Shown piece by piece: positions 12,080-23,619 of a stretch of DNA of 64,000 nt. The DNA is from Stomorhina lunata (taxonomy: Eukaryota; Arthropoda; Insecta; Diptera; Rhiniidae), in NCBI GenBank assembly GCA_933228675.1, contig OW121742.1:32655534-32719533 (forward strand), given 5' to 3'. The translations under genes and the position numbers were made by a program. The notes beneath the pieces are model-generated. The model did no database searches and was not told where the DNA came from. It saw nothing but the letters and a program-made list of their open reading frames with translations. The stretch's first letter is position 1. Each line of letters opens with the position of its first letter.

Positions 12080-12535
12080 TATAGTGGAATCATACCAGCC
12101 AAATATAGCTAAAAATATGTACTTGGTGGTGTATCAAAAAAGCAAAAATCGTTGTTGAAGGTACTCCGTTATATAAATATCTGTGTTTATCGTGCCTGGC
12201 ACCAAAACTTAAAATTTCAATCAGTATTAATATGGGATCCAAATGAAGCTCTTTTTTAAACATATTTTTTTTTTTAATTTTTACATAAAATTACATTTTT
12301 GCCCAAAATAATATTGATTCCAAATAAAGATATTTTTTATTAATCTGATGCTTTTTTTGGGAGCATTAACTATTTTATAGTTTTTAAGATTTTTCACCAA
12401 AAATTAGCTTTTTTCAAATTGGTAACAAGATTCAGAATGAAGCTCATTTATATTAAATTTTCTAATCTTAAGACCTATAGACTCCATTTGTATATTATAA
12501 AAATAAGATAATTCCAAATAAGCCACATTTTCTCG
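12080..12535. other. Intergenic spacer between element A and satellite
   Basis: AT-rich, unique. It contains three diverged phrases of the type 'ATTCCAAATAAAG / TGAAGCTC', perhaps a degenerate repeat; otherwise nothing is seen. Confidence 0.45.
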
Positions 12536-15318
12536 ATCAAAATTTTTCATATAAAAAATTTCTATAGAAAATTTTTCATATAAAAAAATTTCTATAGAAA
12601 ATTTTTTATAGAAAAAAATTTTATAGAAAATTTTTATAGAAAAAATTTCTATTAAAAATTTTTTATAGAATAAATTTCTATTGAAAATTTTTTAAATAAA
12701 AAATTTCTATAGAAAATTTTTTATATAAAAAATTTCTATAGAAAATTTTTCATATAAATAATTTCTATAGAAAATTTTTCATATAAAAAATTTCTATAGA
12801 AAATTTTTCATATAAAAAAATTTCTATAGAAAATTTTTTACATAAAAAATTTCTATAGAAAATTTTTTATATAAAAAATTTCTATAGAAAATTTTTCATA
12901 TTAAAAATTTCTATAGAAAATTTTTCATATAAAAAATTTCTATAGAAAATTTTTCATATAAAACATTTCTATAGAAAATTTTTCATATAAAAAATTTCTA
13001 TAGAAAATTTTTCATATAAAAACTTTCTATAAAAAATTTCTATATAAAGTGTTTCATATAAAAACTTTCTATGGAAATTTTTTCATATAAAAAATTTGTA
13101 TAGAAAATTTTTCATATAAAAAAAAATTCTATAGAAAATTTTTTATATAAAAAAATTCTATAGAAAATTTTTCATATAAAAAAATTTATATAGAAAATTT
13201 TTCATATAAAAAATTTCTACAAAAAATTTTCATATAAAAAAATTCTATAAAAAATTTTCATATAAAAAATTTCGACAAAAAATTTTTCATTTAAAAAATT
13301 TCTATAGGAAATTTTTCATATCAAAAATTTCTATAGGAAAATTTTCATATTAAAATTTCTATAGGAAATTTTTTATATAAAGAATTTCTATAGACAATTT
13401 CTCATATAAAAAAATTTCTATAGAAAATTTTTCATATAAAAAATTTCTATAGAAAATTTTTCATATAAAAAATTTTTTTAGAAAATTTTTCATATAAAAA
13501 ATTTTTTTAAAAAATTTTGATAGAAAATTTTTTATGTAAAAACTTTCTGTAGAAAATTTTTCATATAAAAAATTTGTATAGAAAATTTTTCATTTAAAAC
13601 ATTTATATAGAAATTTTTTCACATAAAAAATTTCTATAGAAAATTTTTCATATAAAAAATTTCTACAAAAAATTTTTCATATAAAAAATTTCTACAAAAA
13701 ATTTCTCATTTAAAAAATTTCTATAGGAAATTTTTCATATAAAAAATTTCAATAGTAAATTTTTCATATGAAAAATTTTTATAGAAAATTTTTTATAAAA
13801 AATTTCTATAGAAAATTTTTCACATAAAAAATTTTTCATATAAAAAAACTTCTATAGAAAATTTTTCATATAGAAAATTTTTTATAGAAAATTTTTTTAT
13901 ATAAAAAATTTTTCATATAAAAAATTTCTATAGAAAATTTTTCATATAAAAAATTTCTACAAAAAATTTTCATATAAAAAAATTCTATAAAAAATTTTCA
14001 TATAAAAAATTTCGACAAAAAATTTTTCATTTAAAAAATTTCTATAGGAAATTTTTCATATCAAAAATTTCTATAGGAAAATTTTCATATTAAAATTTCT
14101 ATAGGAAATTTTTTATATAAAGAATTTCTATAGACAATTTCTCATATAAAAAAATTTCTATAGAAAATTTTTCATATAAAAAATTTCTATAGAAAATTTT
14201 TCATATAAAAAATTTTTTTAGAAAATTTTTCATATAAAAAATTTTTTTAAAAAATTTTGATAGAAAATTTTTTGTGTAAAAACTTTCTGTAGAAAATTTT
14301 TCATATAAAAAATTTGTATAGAAAATTTTTCATTTAAAACATTTATATAGAAATTTTTTCACATAAAAAATTTCTATAGAAAATTTTTCATATAAAAAAT
14401 TTCTACAAAAAATTTTTCATATAAAAAATTTCTACAAAAAATTTTTCATTTAAAAAATTTCTATAGGAAATTTTTCATATAAAAAATTTCAATAGTAAAT
14501 TTTTCATATGAAAAATTTTTATAGAAAATTTTTTATAAAAAATTTCTATAGAAAATTTTTCACATAAAAAATTTTTCATATAAAAAAACTTCTATAGAAA
14601 ATTTTTCATATAGAAAATTTTTTATAGAAAATTTTTTTATATAAAAAATTTTTCATATAAAAAATTTCTATAGAAAATTTTTCATATAAAAAATTTGCAT
14701 AGAAAATTTTTCATACAAAAAATTTCCATAGAAAATTTTTTATATAAAAAATTTCCATTCCAAATTTTTCTTATATAAAAATTTCTATAGAAAATTTTTC
14801 ATATAAATAATTTCTATACAAAATTTTTCATATAAAAAATTTCTATAGAAAATTTTTTATGTCAAAAACATAGAAAATTTTTCATATAAAAAATTTCTGC
14901 AGAAAATTTTTCATATAAAAAATTTCTGTAGAAAATTTTTGATATAAAAAATTCCTATTGAAATTTTTTCATATAAAAAATTTCTATGGAAAATTGATCA
15001 TATAAAAAATTTCTATAGAAAATTTTTCATATAATAATTTCTATAGAATATTTTTATATAAAAATTTATAGAAAATTGTTTATATAAAAATTTTTTTTAG
15101 AAAATTTTTCATATAGAAAATTTCCATAGAAAATTTTTCACGTAAAAAATTCCTATAGAAAATTTTTCATATAAAAAGTTTTTATAGAAAATTTTTTATA
15201 TAGAAAATTTTTATACAAATTTTTCATAAAAAAAATTTCTATAGATAATTTTTCATATAAAAAATTTCTCTAGAAAATTTATCATATAAAAAATTTCTAT
15301 AGAGAATTTTTCATATAA
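12536..15318. repeat. 29-bp satellite array, CATAT linker type (about 95 units)
   Basis: Units of 29-30 bp: TTTCTATAGAAAATTTTTCA followed by TATAAAAAA. The dyad TTTCTATAGAAA is kept in most units while the linker differs from that of every other array in the window. Frequent variants are CTATAGGAAA, CTACAAAAAA and TTTATATAGAAA. The right edge stops abruptly at a SINE fragment (15321). Confidence 0.95.
13191..14697. repeat. 740-bp higher-order duplication in the 29-bp array
   Basis: The block from about 13191 repeats at an offset of 740 bp (for example the rare variant ATTTCGACAAAAAATTTTTC at 13270 and 14010), with almost no differences until the copies diverge at 14697. Within-block units are far more diverged than the two blocks, so the duplication is recent. 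Confidence 0.9.
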
Positions 15319-15320
15319 AA

Positions 15321-15414
15321 ACGTAGGTCAGGCTTTTTTTAAATTAATTTTGCCGGTGATCGAACTTGGGACCTCTGGTATGCTAGGCGGATGACTACAC
15401 CACAGCAGTTCCTA
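15321..15414 (-). mobile_element. SINE fragment, tRNA-derived head
   Basis: On the minus strand this reads GTGGTGTAGTCATCCGCC, CTAGCATACC, GAGGTCCCAAGTTCGATCA. It contains an A-box-like TGGTGTAGTC and a B-box-like AGTTCGATC, and matches the head of the full-length SINE at 40452-40757. The body is missing or diverged after CCGGC. It lies directly at the right edge of the satellite array. Confidence 0.75.
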
Positions 15415-16985
15415 TGTTTTATTTTTCTTTGAAAATTTTTTTAAATTGTTGGTTCTACTTTTGCAAGGAGTGGAAGAACTGTGCAATACTAAACCATAAT
15501 CTAATTCTTAGCATTGCCAAAAAAGAACAGCCATTATTTCGCAAATGATTTGTTGTTTTTTATTAATTTTATTATAATTCTTGTTTGTATTTCTTTTGTA
15601 TTTTGGCCAAATATTTGGCTTAAATATTAATGTGCTTTTAATTTGTGCTGATTTATTAAATAAAATGTGGGCATAATTTATGGTATAATGATCATTTGTT
15701 CCGAGAATTTCTCTTATAAATTTTCGCTAATTATTTGAAAAAAAAAAAAAGAAATCCTAAAAGCAAAATAACAAAAAAATAAAATAAACCAAAATCTAAG
15801 GACCGGTAATAATTTGCTAATTACTGCCGGTTTGAAGTTGAAAAGAATTTTGTTGTTCATTTCGGGATTTGTGAGTGGACTCACTCGCATTTTATTCCAT
15901 TTAACAGAATTTCATCAGAATGGCAGATGTTAAAGCAACATAATTAAATTCAATTATTTATTTATCTTAATCTCATGGTGATTATATTTACTGTAAATTG
16001 TTAGAGTATGGGTAAGTGATAATGTTACGGTATTGGTTGTTGTTGTGCTCTTATGATAATGAATTGTAAGAATGATGATAATGATGAGGATAATTACATT
16101 TGTCGAGAATATCCAGTATAATTAACACAAAATGTGCGTTACTTTTGACAATTAGGTATCATCCAAAAGCTTAATTATGCTTTTTGAGTAAAATTTTAAA
16201 TATTTAATATTCAATTTGTTACACTTGTGTGTGAGTGTTTTAATATTGAATATTCTGTTTTGCTATTTAAATACATACATATACAAAAATTTATGTTTGT
16301 ATATAAAATTTTATAGAGCAAACATTTTTTTAATATTTTTGTATTATAATTGGAAAATTCTCATTTAGTTGTATTTAGCTTTTTTTTTTACTTTCATTAA
16401 CACAAAATTTTATATGATTTAATTTTCACAAATACTAACAAACAACTTTTTTTTTATTAGAATCCTAACGAATATTTACATTAAATATAAAATTTAACAC
16501 TCATTAGGGAAATGCTAATAACAATCAGACAAATATCATGTAATTAGAGATAATTTTAAACAGGGTTATAGCTTTGACTCCAGCAAAAAAATTGCTTATC
16601 ATATGACAGGATGAAAAAAATTAAATAAATATTAATCAAACAATCATATATAAAATTTTGTGAAAAAACGTTGTAGGTTTTTTTTTTTTTTTTTTTGAAT
16701 AAGTGTTAAATAAAATTACATGCTAAAATGAATTAATATAAAATGTTTAATTTGAATAATTGAAAATGTTTTTAACATGAGTTTTTTTGTAAAGTTACAT
16801 TTTTTCAAGGTAATATGATCGTAGAGCTTATGAATTGTACTATGTGGTATTTTTAAAGGTTTTTAAAATTGTATTTTATGTTTTGGGATCTGTCAACTCA
16901 AGATTCTAAAATAATGTTTAACATTTATTACAATATATTTTTGTATCCAGAACATTTTGACATATTTTTCACATAAATGTTGCTA
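15415..16985. other. Unique intergenic sequence
   Basis: AT-rich DNA with several long homopolymers (for example an 18-T run at 16679-16696) and a GATAATGAT stretch near 16050-16095. No open frame of note and no recognised element. Confidence 0.55.
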
Positions 16986-16987
16986 GT

Positions 16988-18400
16988 ATATATTCATTAA
17001 TATATACTTTGACAAAAAATATGTGGCTTTATTTCTCATATAAAAGTTACTATGCAACTTTTTTCATACTAATATTGATAATATCTGCGCAACATTTTTC
17101 TTTAAAATATAATTTGACAACGGCTTTATTTTTCAAAAATGCTACACAACATTTTTTATGTAAATGTTGCATACATCTGTGCAATATTTAACATATAAAT
17201 GTTGCTAACATCAGTGCAACATTTTTGCATATAAATGTTGCTATCATCTGTCCAACATTTTTCTTATAAGTGTTGCCAATATCTGTGCAACATTTTTCAT
17301 AAAAAAATACTTTCACAACATATCTGTGCAACATTTTTTATATAAATGTTGGTTACATCTGTGCAATATTTAACATATAAATGTTGCTAATATCTGTGCA
17401 ACACTTTTCATTAAAACATTCTTTGACAACATATCTGCGGCTTTATTTTTCATATAAATGTTGCTTACATCAGTGTAACATTTTTCATATAAATGTTGCT
17501 TACATCAGTGCAACATTTTTTGATAGAAATGTTGCTATCATCTGTCCAACATTTTTCTTATAAATGTTGCTAATATCAGTGCAACATTTTTCATTAAAAA
17601 ATACTTTCGTTACATATCTGTGCAACATTTTTTATATAAATGTTGCTTACACCTATGCAATATTTAACATATAAATGTTGCTAACATCTTGCAAGATTTT
17701 TCGTTAAAATATACTTTGACAACTAATATGTGGCTTTATTTTTTAAATAAATGTTGCTAACATCTGTGCAACATATTTCCTTACAAATGTTGCTAACATC
17801 TGTCCATTTTTCTTATAAATGTTGTTAATATCTGTGCAACATTTTTTATTTAAATATACTTAGACAACATCTCTGTGCAACATTTTTTATATAAATGTTG
17901 CTTACACCTATGCAATATTTAACATATAAATGTTGCTTATATCTTTGCAACATTTTTCATTAAAATATACTTTGACAACATATCTGTGGCTTTATTTTTT
18001 ACATAAATGTTGCTAACATCAGTGCAACATATTTCATATAAATGTTGCTACATCTATGCAATGTTTTTAATATAAATGTTTCTAACATCTGTGCGACATT
18101 TTTAATATAAATGTTGCTAATATCTATCATAAAATTCTTGCACACTTTAGCAACATTTTATCTCCAAACAAATATTTTTTTTTTTCGAGTTCAATAAGAA
18201 ATAAATCTTATACCTAAGCAACATTTGATCTACTTTCATACCTCGTTTTTGTCTTTCTTTTAACAGACAATTAAGCGCAATCCCAAAAATTTTGCATTTC
18301 ATTAATTTCTTCGAATCTTAAGCCTTAAGTTTGTATGAAAAATCTTGTTATTTTGTTTTATAAAATCTTTCAGTTAAATAAAACGAACTCTTTTCGATCT
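16988..18400 (+). mobile_element. Composite element E, copy 1 (TGTTGC array plus conserved 3' flank)
   Basis: A 35-bp satellite (about 17000-18130) followed by a flank of about 270 bp that also accompanies the inverted array at 26.6-27.6 kb. Shared flank landmarks, in order: CACTTTAGCAA, GAGTTCAATA, TTAACAGACAATTAAGCGCA, ATCCCAAAAATTTTGCATTT, CATTAATTTCT, CCTTAAGTTTGTATGAAAAA and AAATAAAAC. Conservation of the flank with the array in two places suggests a dispersed element rather than chance. No coding region, and the family is not recognised. The other (left) end is not clearly conserved. Confidence 0.6.
17000..18130. repeat. 35-bp TGTTGC satellite array
   Basis: Units of 35 bp: AACATTTTTCATATAAATGT followed by TGCTAACATCTGTGC. 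Each unit holds the inverted pair GCAACATTT...AAATGTTGC, so this array is also dyad-symmetric but without the CTATAG core. A second unit type carrying ATATACTTTGACAACATAT is interspersed irregularly. Short plus-strand frames at 17009-17191 and 17381-17563 are repeat artefacts. Confidence 0.93.
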
Positions 18401-18915
18401 TTGGTTGAAAAACACCATTAAGGACCAGTGAGTCTCGTAAAGGTCATCAAAATCGGTTGATGTTCTAAAAAGTATTGATGCTGTACGTCTATCCATTAAA
18501 TCGTCATTCTACTTACGAGTATATAACCTTTAATAAAATTGGGGTCAGCACAATATCTCAGAATAGTTAAGCCCTCGAATATTAAAAAGCTACTATCCTT
18601 TCACTTTATGATAAATTATATCAAGATACGTTAATCATTTTGTATGTGCAAAGGAAAAATTTGATGTAATTTTTTAGCAACTTAAATATTTATATTAAAT
18701 TACATTAATTTTTTGCTAATATTTTATAATTGGTTTATAATAGAAATTATATCCGCCAGCGAAATGAAATAAAAATTTAGCTTTGTATAAATCTTTTAAA
18801 TTGCATGAAAAATTAAAAAATTACAAAATTTAAAAAAAATCTTCATAAACTTTAAAAATGGTCAATTATATAGAAATTTAAGTGAACAGTGACATAAAAA
18901 ATTCAAATTTAAAAG
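18401..18915. other. Intergenic spacer
   Basis: Unique AT-rich sequence. The phrase GGTCATCAAAATCGGTTGAT near 18436-18455 is reminiscent of the AATCGGT modules in families A and B but too short to call. Confidence 0.4.
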
Positions 18916-19689
18916 AAACTTCTTAGGCAAATTTGCCGCATTAGATACTGATCAAAATGTTAGATATTTCAGAAACATGTGTGTAGCATACTTTTAGGAA
19001 TCTAAATAATATTGAAAAATTTTCTCAAACAAAACTTTTCTATAGAAATATTTTCTTTAGAAATTTTTTTCTAAAACAAAAATCTTTCGATAAAAATTAT
19101 TTCTAAAAAAATTTTTCTTTAAACATATTATTCTATATAAATAATTTCGATAGAAATATGTTTTAGTAGAAAAACATTCGATAGAAAAATTTTTCAGTAG
19201 AAACATTTTTGATAGAAATATTTTTCAGTAGAAAAATGTTCGATAGAAATATTTTTAGTAAAAAAAATTAAAAAAAAATTATAGAAAAATTTTTGATAAA
19301 AAAAATTTTGTATAGAAAAATTTTTAATAAAAAAATTTCATATAGAAGAATTTTTGATAAAATAAATGTTCCATAGAAAAACTTTGAATAAAAAAAATTT
19401 TGTATAGAAAAATTTTTGATAACAAAATATTTTATAGAAAAAAACTGAATAAAAATTTTTGACTTCTGGGGCCAAATTACCCCATTCGAAATCCATCGAT
19501 ATGTAATTTAATTCAGAAATACTTGTGAAGCGTAGTTTTAGGATAATCTAAATAATATCGAAAAATTTTCTTAAAAAAAAGAAAATTTTTCGATAAAACT
19601 TTTTTGTAAAAAGAAAAATTTTGCTAAAAATATTTCTCCAAAAAAAAAATTTTCGATAGAAATATTTTTCTGTAGAAAGATTTTCTAAA

Positions 19690-20240
19690 AAATTTTTGAT
19701 CAAAAAATTTTCTATAGAAAAATTTTTGAACAAAAAATTTTCTATAGAAAAATTTTTGAACAAAAAATTTTCTATAGAAAAATTTTTGAACAAAAAATTT
19801 TCTATAGAAAAATTTTTGAACAAAAAATTTTCTGTAGAAAAATTTTTGAACAAAAAATTTTCTATAGAAAAATTTTTGAACAAAAAATTTTCTATAGAAA
19901 AATTTGTTAACAAAAAATTTTCGATAGAAAAATTTTCGATCAAAAAATTTTCGATAGAAAAATTTCTAATCAAAAAATTTTCGATAGAAAAATTTCTGAT
20001 CAAAAAATTTTCGATAGAAAAATTTCTGATCAAAAAATTTTAGATAGAAAAATTTTTGATCAAAAAACTTTCGGTAGAAAAATTTTTGATCAAAAAACTT
20101 TCGGTAGAAAAATTTTTGATCAAAGAATTTTTGATAGAAAAATTTTTGATCAAAAAATTTTCGATAGAAAAATTTTTTATCAGAAAATTTTCGATAGAAA
20201 AATTTTTTAGCAAAAAATTTTCGATAGAAAAAATTTTCTA
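19690..20240. repeat. Regular 30-bp array with a graded core change
   Basis: About 18 units of exactly 30 bp. The first units are TTTCTATAGAAAAATTTTTG plus AACAAAAAAT. From about 19920 the core becomes TTTCGATAGAAA and the linker TGATCAAAAA, and two units carry CTTTCGGTAGAAA. The change is ordered along the array, not scattered. The multiple-of-3 unit gives open frames on both strands (161 and 115 codons) that are not genes. Confidence 0.93.
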
Positions 20241-20912
20241 TAGAAAAATTATTGAAAAAAATTATCTATAGAAAATGTTTGATAAAAAATTTTCTAAATT
20301 TTTGATAAAAAATTTTGTATTGAAAAATTTTTGTTTAAAAAATTTTCAATAGAAAAAATTTTGATAACAAAATTTCCTATCGAAAAATTTTTAAAGAAAT
20401 TTTTTAATAGAAAAATTTTTGAAAAAAAATTCTAAGAAAAAATTTTTGATGAAAAAATTTTCTATTTAAAATTTTTTGATAAAAAAATTTTCTATAGAAA
20501 AATTTTTGATAAAAAAATTTTTTGTTGAATAATTTTTGATGAACAAATTTTCGATAGACAAATTTTTTATAAAGAAATTTTCGATAGAAAGATTTTTAAT
20601 AAAGAAAAATTCGATAGAAAAATTTTTGATAACAAATTTTTAATAGAAAAAAATAAAAAAAAAATATTGTATCGAAAACTTTTTCATAAAAATATTTAAT
20701 ATATATTTAAATTTTGATAAGAAAATTTTCTGTAGTTAAATTTTTGATTAAAAAAATTTAGTATACAAAAATTTTTGATTAAAAAAATTTTGTATAGAAA
20801 AATTTTGATAAAAAAAATTTTCTATAGCAAAATTTTTGATTAAAAAAATTATACGTAGAAAAATTTTGATAACAAAATTATCTATAGCTAAGTTGTTAAT
20901 GGAATAATCAAT

Positions 20913-20975
20913 TCCTCGACTCGTTTCGATGGTTGGTTAGGCCTTCTCTTTAGATCGAAAACCTCGCATTATTAC
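20913..20975 (-). repeat. Dispersed repeat G, copy 1
   Basis: The minus strand reads GTAATAATGCGAGGTTTTCG ATCT, then GGCCTAACCAACCATCGAAA, then CGAGTCGAGGA. It matches 48490-48577 on the plus strand apart from a gap of about 25 bp. GC-richer than its surroundings, interrupting the satellite. The family is not recognised. Confidence 0.7.
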
Positions 20976-21480
20976 CTATTTTACAAACACAATCATTAGG
21001 AATTATGTTAGTAAACCATGAGTAAAAGCTCAGATTATCAAGTGAGTAAAAGCAAACATAAACATTTTTCAGTTTCATATTCCATCACTTCTTACATTCT
21101 TGATGCAGAATTTCCTAACAATTTTTTATAAAAAATGTTTAATAAAAAAATTTACTATACAAAATGTTTTTATTAAAAAATTTTCTATAGTAAAATTGAT
21201 GATATAAAAATTGCGTATAAAAAATTTTCCAAAGAAAAATTTTTGACTAAAAAATTTTCTATAGAAAATTTTTGACTAAAAAATTTTCTATAGAAAATTT
21301 TTTGATAAGAGATTTCCTATAGAAAAATTTTTGATAGAAAAATTTTTCATCAAAAATTATTCTATAGAAAATATCTCTATAGAATAAATTATTCTATAGA
21401 AAATATTTCTATAGAATAATTTTTAATAAACAATTTTTTATAGAAAATTTTGCGATCAAAATATTTTTGATAACAAATTT

Positions 21481-23113
21481 TTTTTTGCTTCTAAGTTCTT
21501 TTTTTTTTTTTTTGGAAAAAAATGTAACTGCTAGAAATTACATATATATCCTTAAATTAAATTTCTCAGAATTAATTTGTTCCTCAATGCACTAATATCA
21601 AGTTTCCCTCAATATTCAAATAATGATGTAAAACCAAATGCACAATAATTTGAATACGTACTTCAATAACTAAGTACTCATTAAATGAATCGTGACTTAA
21701 AAAAATTTACAAGTTTTCTAGAAGAAGAAAGAAGAAAATATTTTCGAACTAATGCTTGAAATTGTATGCCTAAATGGTTTTGTACTCATACAATTATTCA
21801 AAATAAATACACGATTCTTACATGAATTCAAATAATTGAGGTTTCGCCTTCATTTAACTACAACATATGTACATTCCGAAAAGTTCCATATTGGTGGAAC
21901 CACCAAATTAACGTAATTAATTTATTTTTAATTTCCCCATGATTACATCTGGTGAGGAAATTTCTCATTCATTCACTCATTCATTCGTTCGTTCATTCAC
22001 GTTAACATGCATGCATGCATATGATGAACATCGAGTGACTGCAGTTAAAAAGAATTCCACAATTATTTCAAGTACATTTTTAAATGCATTTTTTAGATTT
22101 TCGTTATTTTTTTTAAATATGTTCTTTCTACTACAGACACTTAAAACTAAAGAGTGAGTGTTCTTGTCAGCTAAAGTTTTTCCACGATTTTCTGTTGAAT
22201 GATGTAGGATTTTGTTTTAGCTTTTTTATTACTTAAGCTTCAAAACAATTTTAATATAATTTTTTATTTTGTTTGAAAGCTACAGAGACATGTGAAAGAA
22301 TTATATATAAAAATATTTTGTTTATATGAGTACTCATACAAAAAGTTTTTAACATGTGTCTGTACATGAATATGTATGTATGTGTGTTTAAGTAAGTATT
22401 TGTGTTTCTAAGTAATAAAAAATTATTACATATATTATATTTTTTTAATAATTTTTCCTTCTTAATTATTACAAGTCATATTAAATGACTTGTACTTGTT
22501 GTTAAAGTTTATATATATATAATTTACGTAAGTGTGTACGTAAGCATATACGCCAGTGTATACGTGAGTATGTTGTAGCTAAGCGCTGAAGCATTTGAGT
22601 ATGCGGCAGTAGTAACAAGTACAGACGTGTTCGCTGTGGTGTCATTAAAAAATTTCCTTCTATTAAAAAAAAAGTATTTATATGTATTATAAGGGTTAAC
22701 ATCCGCTTTTATATTTCTGTGTTTTCCTTTTAATCACGAGTATGTGTTCGGTGCTACACCCAGAAAAATGGTGTAAATTGACATAGATTTGCATATATGT
22801 ATAATAATACGGGTTAACGTTAAGAGTAAAAAAACAAAATTCATCAGATAAAACATTTTTCCAAAAATGATGTGCTTTATGTTGTTTAAAGTTCTAAAGT
22901 AAACTTTTGATATGACAGCGTTAATGGAGTTTCAACTCGAATTTTTGTTCAGTAATTAATTTTGAATACTCGTAGAGACGGGAACAGACCATTCATCCTA
23001 ACTTTTTGTAGGAGTTGTAGGCTGACACAAAAAATAAAATTTTAATATTTAATATTGTTGGTTTCAAGGGCGATACAACTATAACAGCGGCCATACATAT
23101 TTGCGATATCATT
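21481..23113. other. Intergenic sequence with microsatellites
   Basis: Unique AT-rich DNA. It contains a CATT/CGTT tetranucleotide tract (21963-21998), an adjoining CATG repeat (22007-22021) and GTATGTATGTGTG near 22371-22385. Frames at 21939-22157 and 22502-22702 overlap these tracts and have no recognisable domain. Confidence 0.55.
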
Positions 23114-23476
23114 ATATCCATCATCAAAAAGAATGGGGAGTATTTTAAGAATGTCATTCCGTTTGTAACTTCCTTAATATTCGCTCAAAAACCAAACGGG
23201 ATATAAAATGTCTGTCTGTATATCTGTCTGTCTGCATTTCCGTCTATCCATCTGTCTGTGTGGGTGTCTGTCTGTTTGTCTGTAAATCTGTCTGTCCATC
23301 TATATAACTGTCTGCCCATCTATATAACTGTCTGCCCATCTGTATATCTATCCGCCTGTCTGTTGAGGTTACAATAGGGCCTTAACAAAATTATGTAGGT
23401 CACCGAAACTATTTAAGCAAAAATATTCTTCATTTCTTAGAAAATTTTGGTTTTGAAATTGGGCGAAATTTGACCA
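23114..23476 (+). mobile_element. Family A Helentron-like element, truncated copy
   Basis: Begins TATCCATCATCAAAAAGAAT (consensus TATACCCACCATCAAAAAG) and follows the family A 5' segment through TGTCATTCCGTTTGTAA, the GTCY tract and TTGAAATTGGGCGAAA, then stops at about 23476 without the internal modules or 3' hairpin. Compared with the other copies the microsatellite has grown into a mixed GTCT/TATC/CATC tract of about 155 bp. Confidence 0.8.
23209..23366 (+). repeat. Expanded GTCT/CATC/TATC microsatellite
   Basis: Interrupted tetranucleotide tract inside the truncated family A copy, including two nearly identical CTATATAACTGTCTGCCCAT units. It is about four to five times longer than the tract in the intact copies. 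Confidence 0.85.
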
Positions 23477-23619
23477 AACAGACCAGCACATTATTTACCA
23501 ATAAAGTTGCTTAAATTTAAGCCACACTCTTTTTATGTGTAGACAATTTTTTTGATTTTGCATCTGTAGGCAACATTTTTGTTCAATAAAAAAAAGTATA
23601 CAAATTTCTTTATACCCGA

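Larger units (their letters stand above)
18916..21480. repeat. 30-bp satellite region with duplicated leader
   Basis: CTATAG- and CGATAG-core units of about 30 bp, degenerate at 19020-19460 and 20240-20890, highly regular at 19690-20240, and degenerate again at 21115-21480. A leader of about 95 bp is present twice: 18916-19025 and 19466-19570 share AAATT-GCC-CATT, TTCAGAAA, TTTTAGGA, AATCTAAATAATAT and GAAAAATTTTCT. This shows that part of the array and its junction were duplicated together about 550 bp apart. Confidence 0.85.

Noticed and set aside
19548..20271. 161- and 115-codon frames on opposite strands
   Set aside because: By-product of the exact 30-bp monomer; both strands are open for the same reason.
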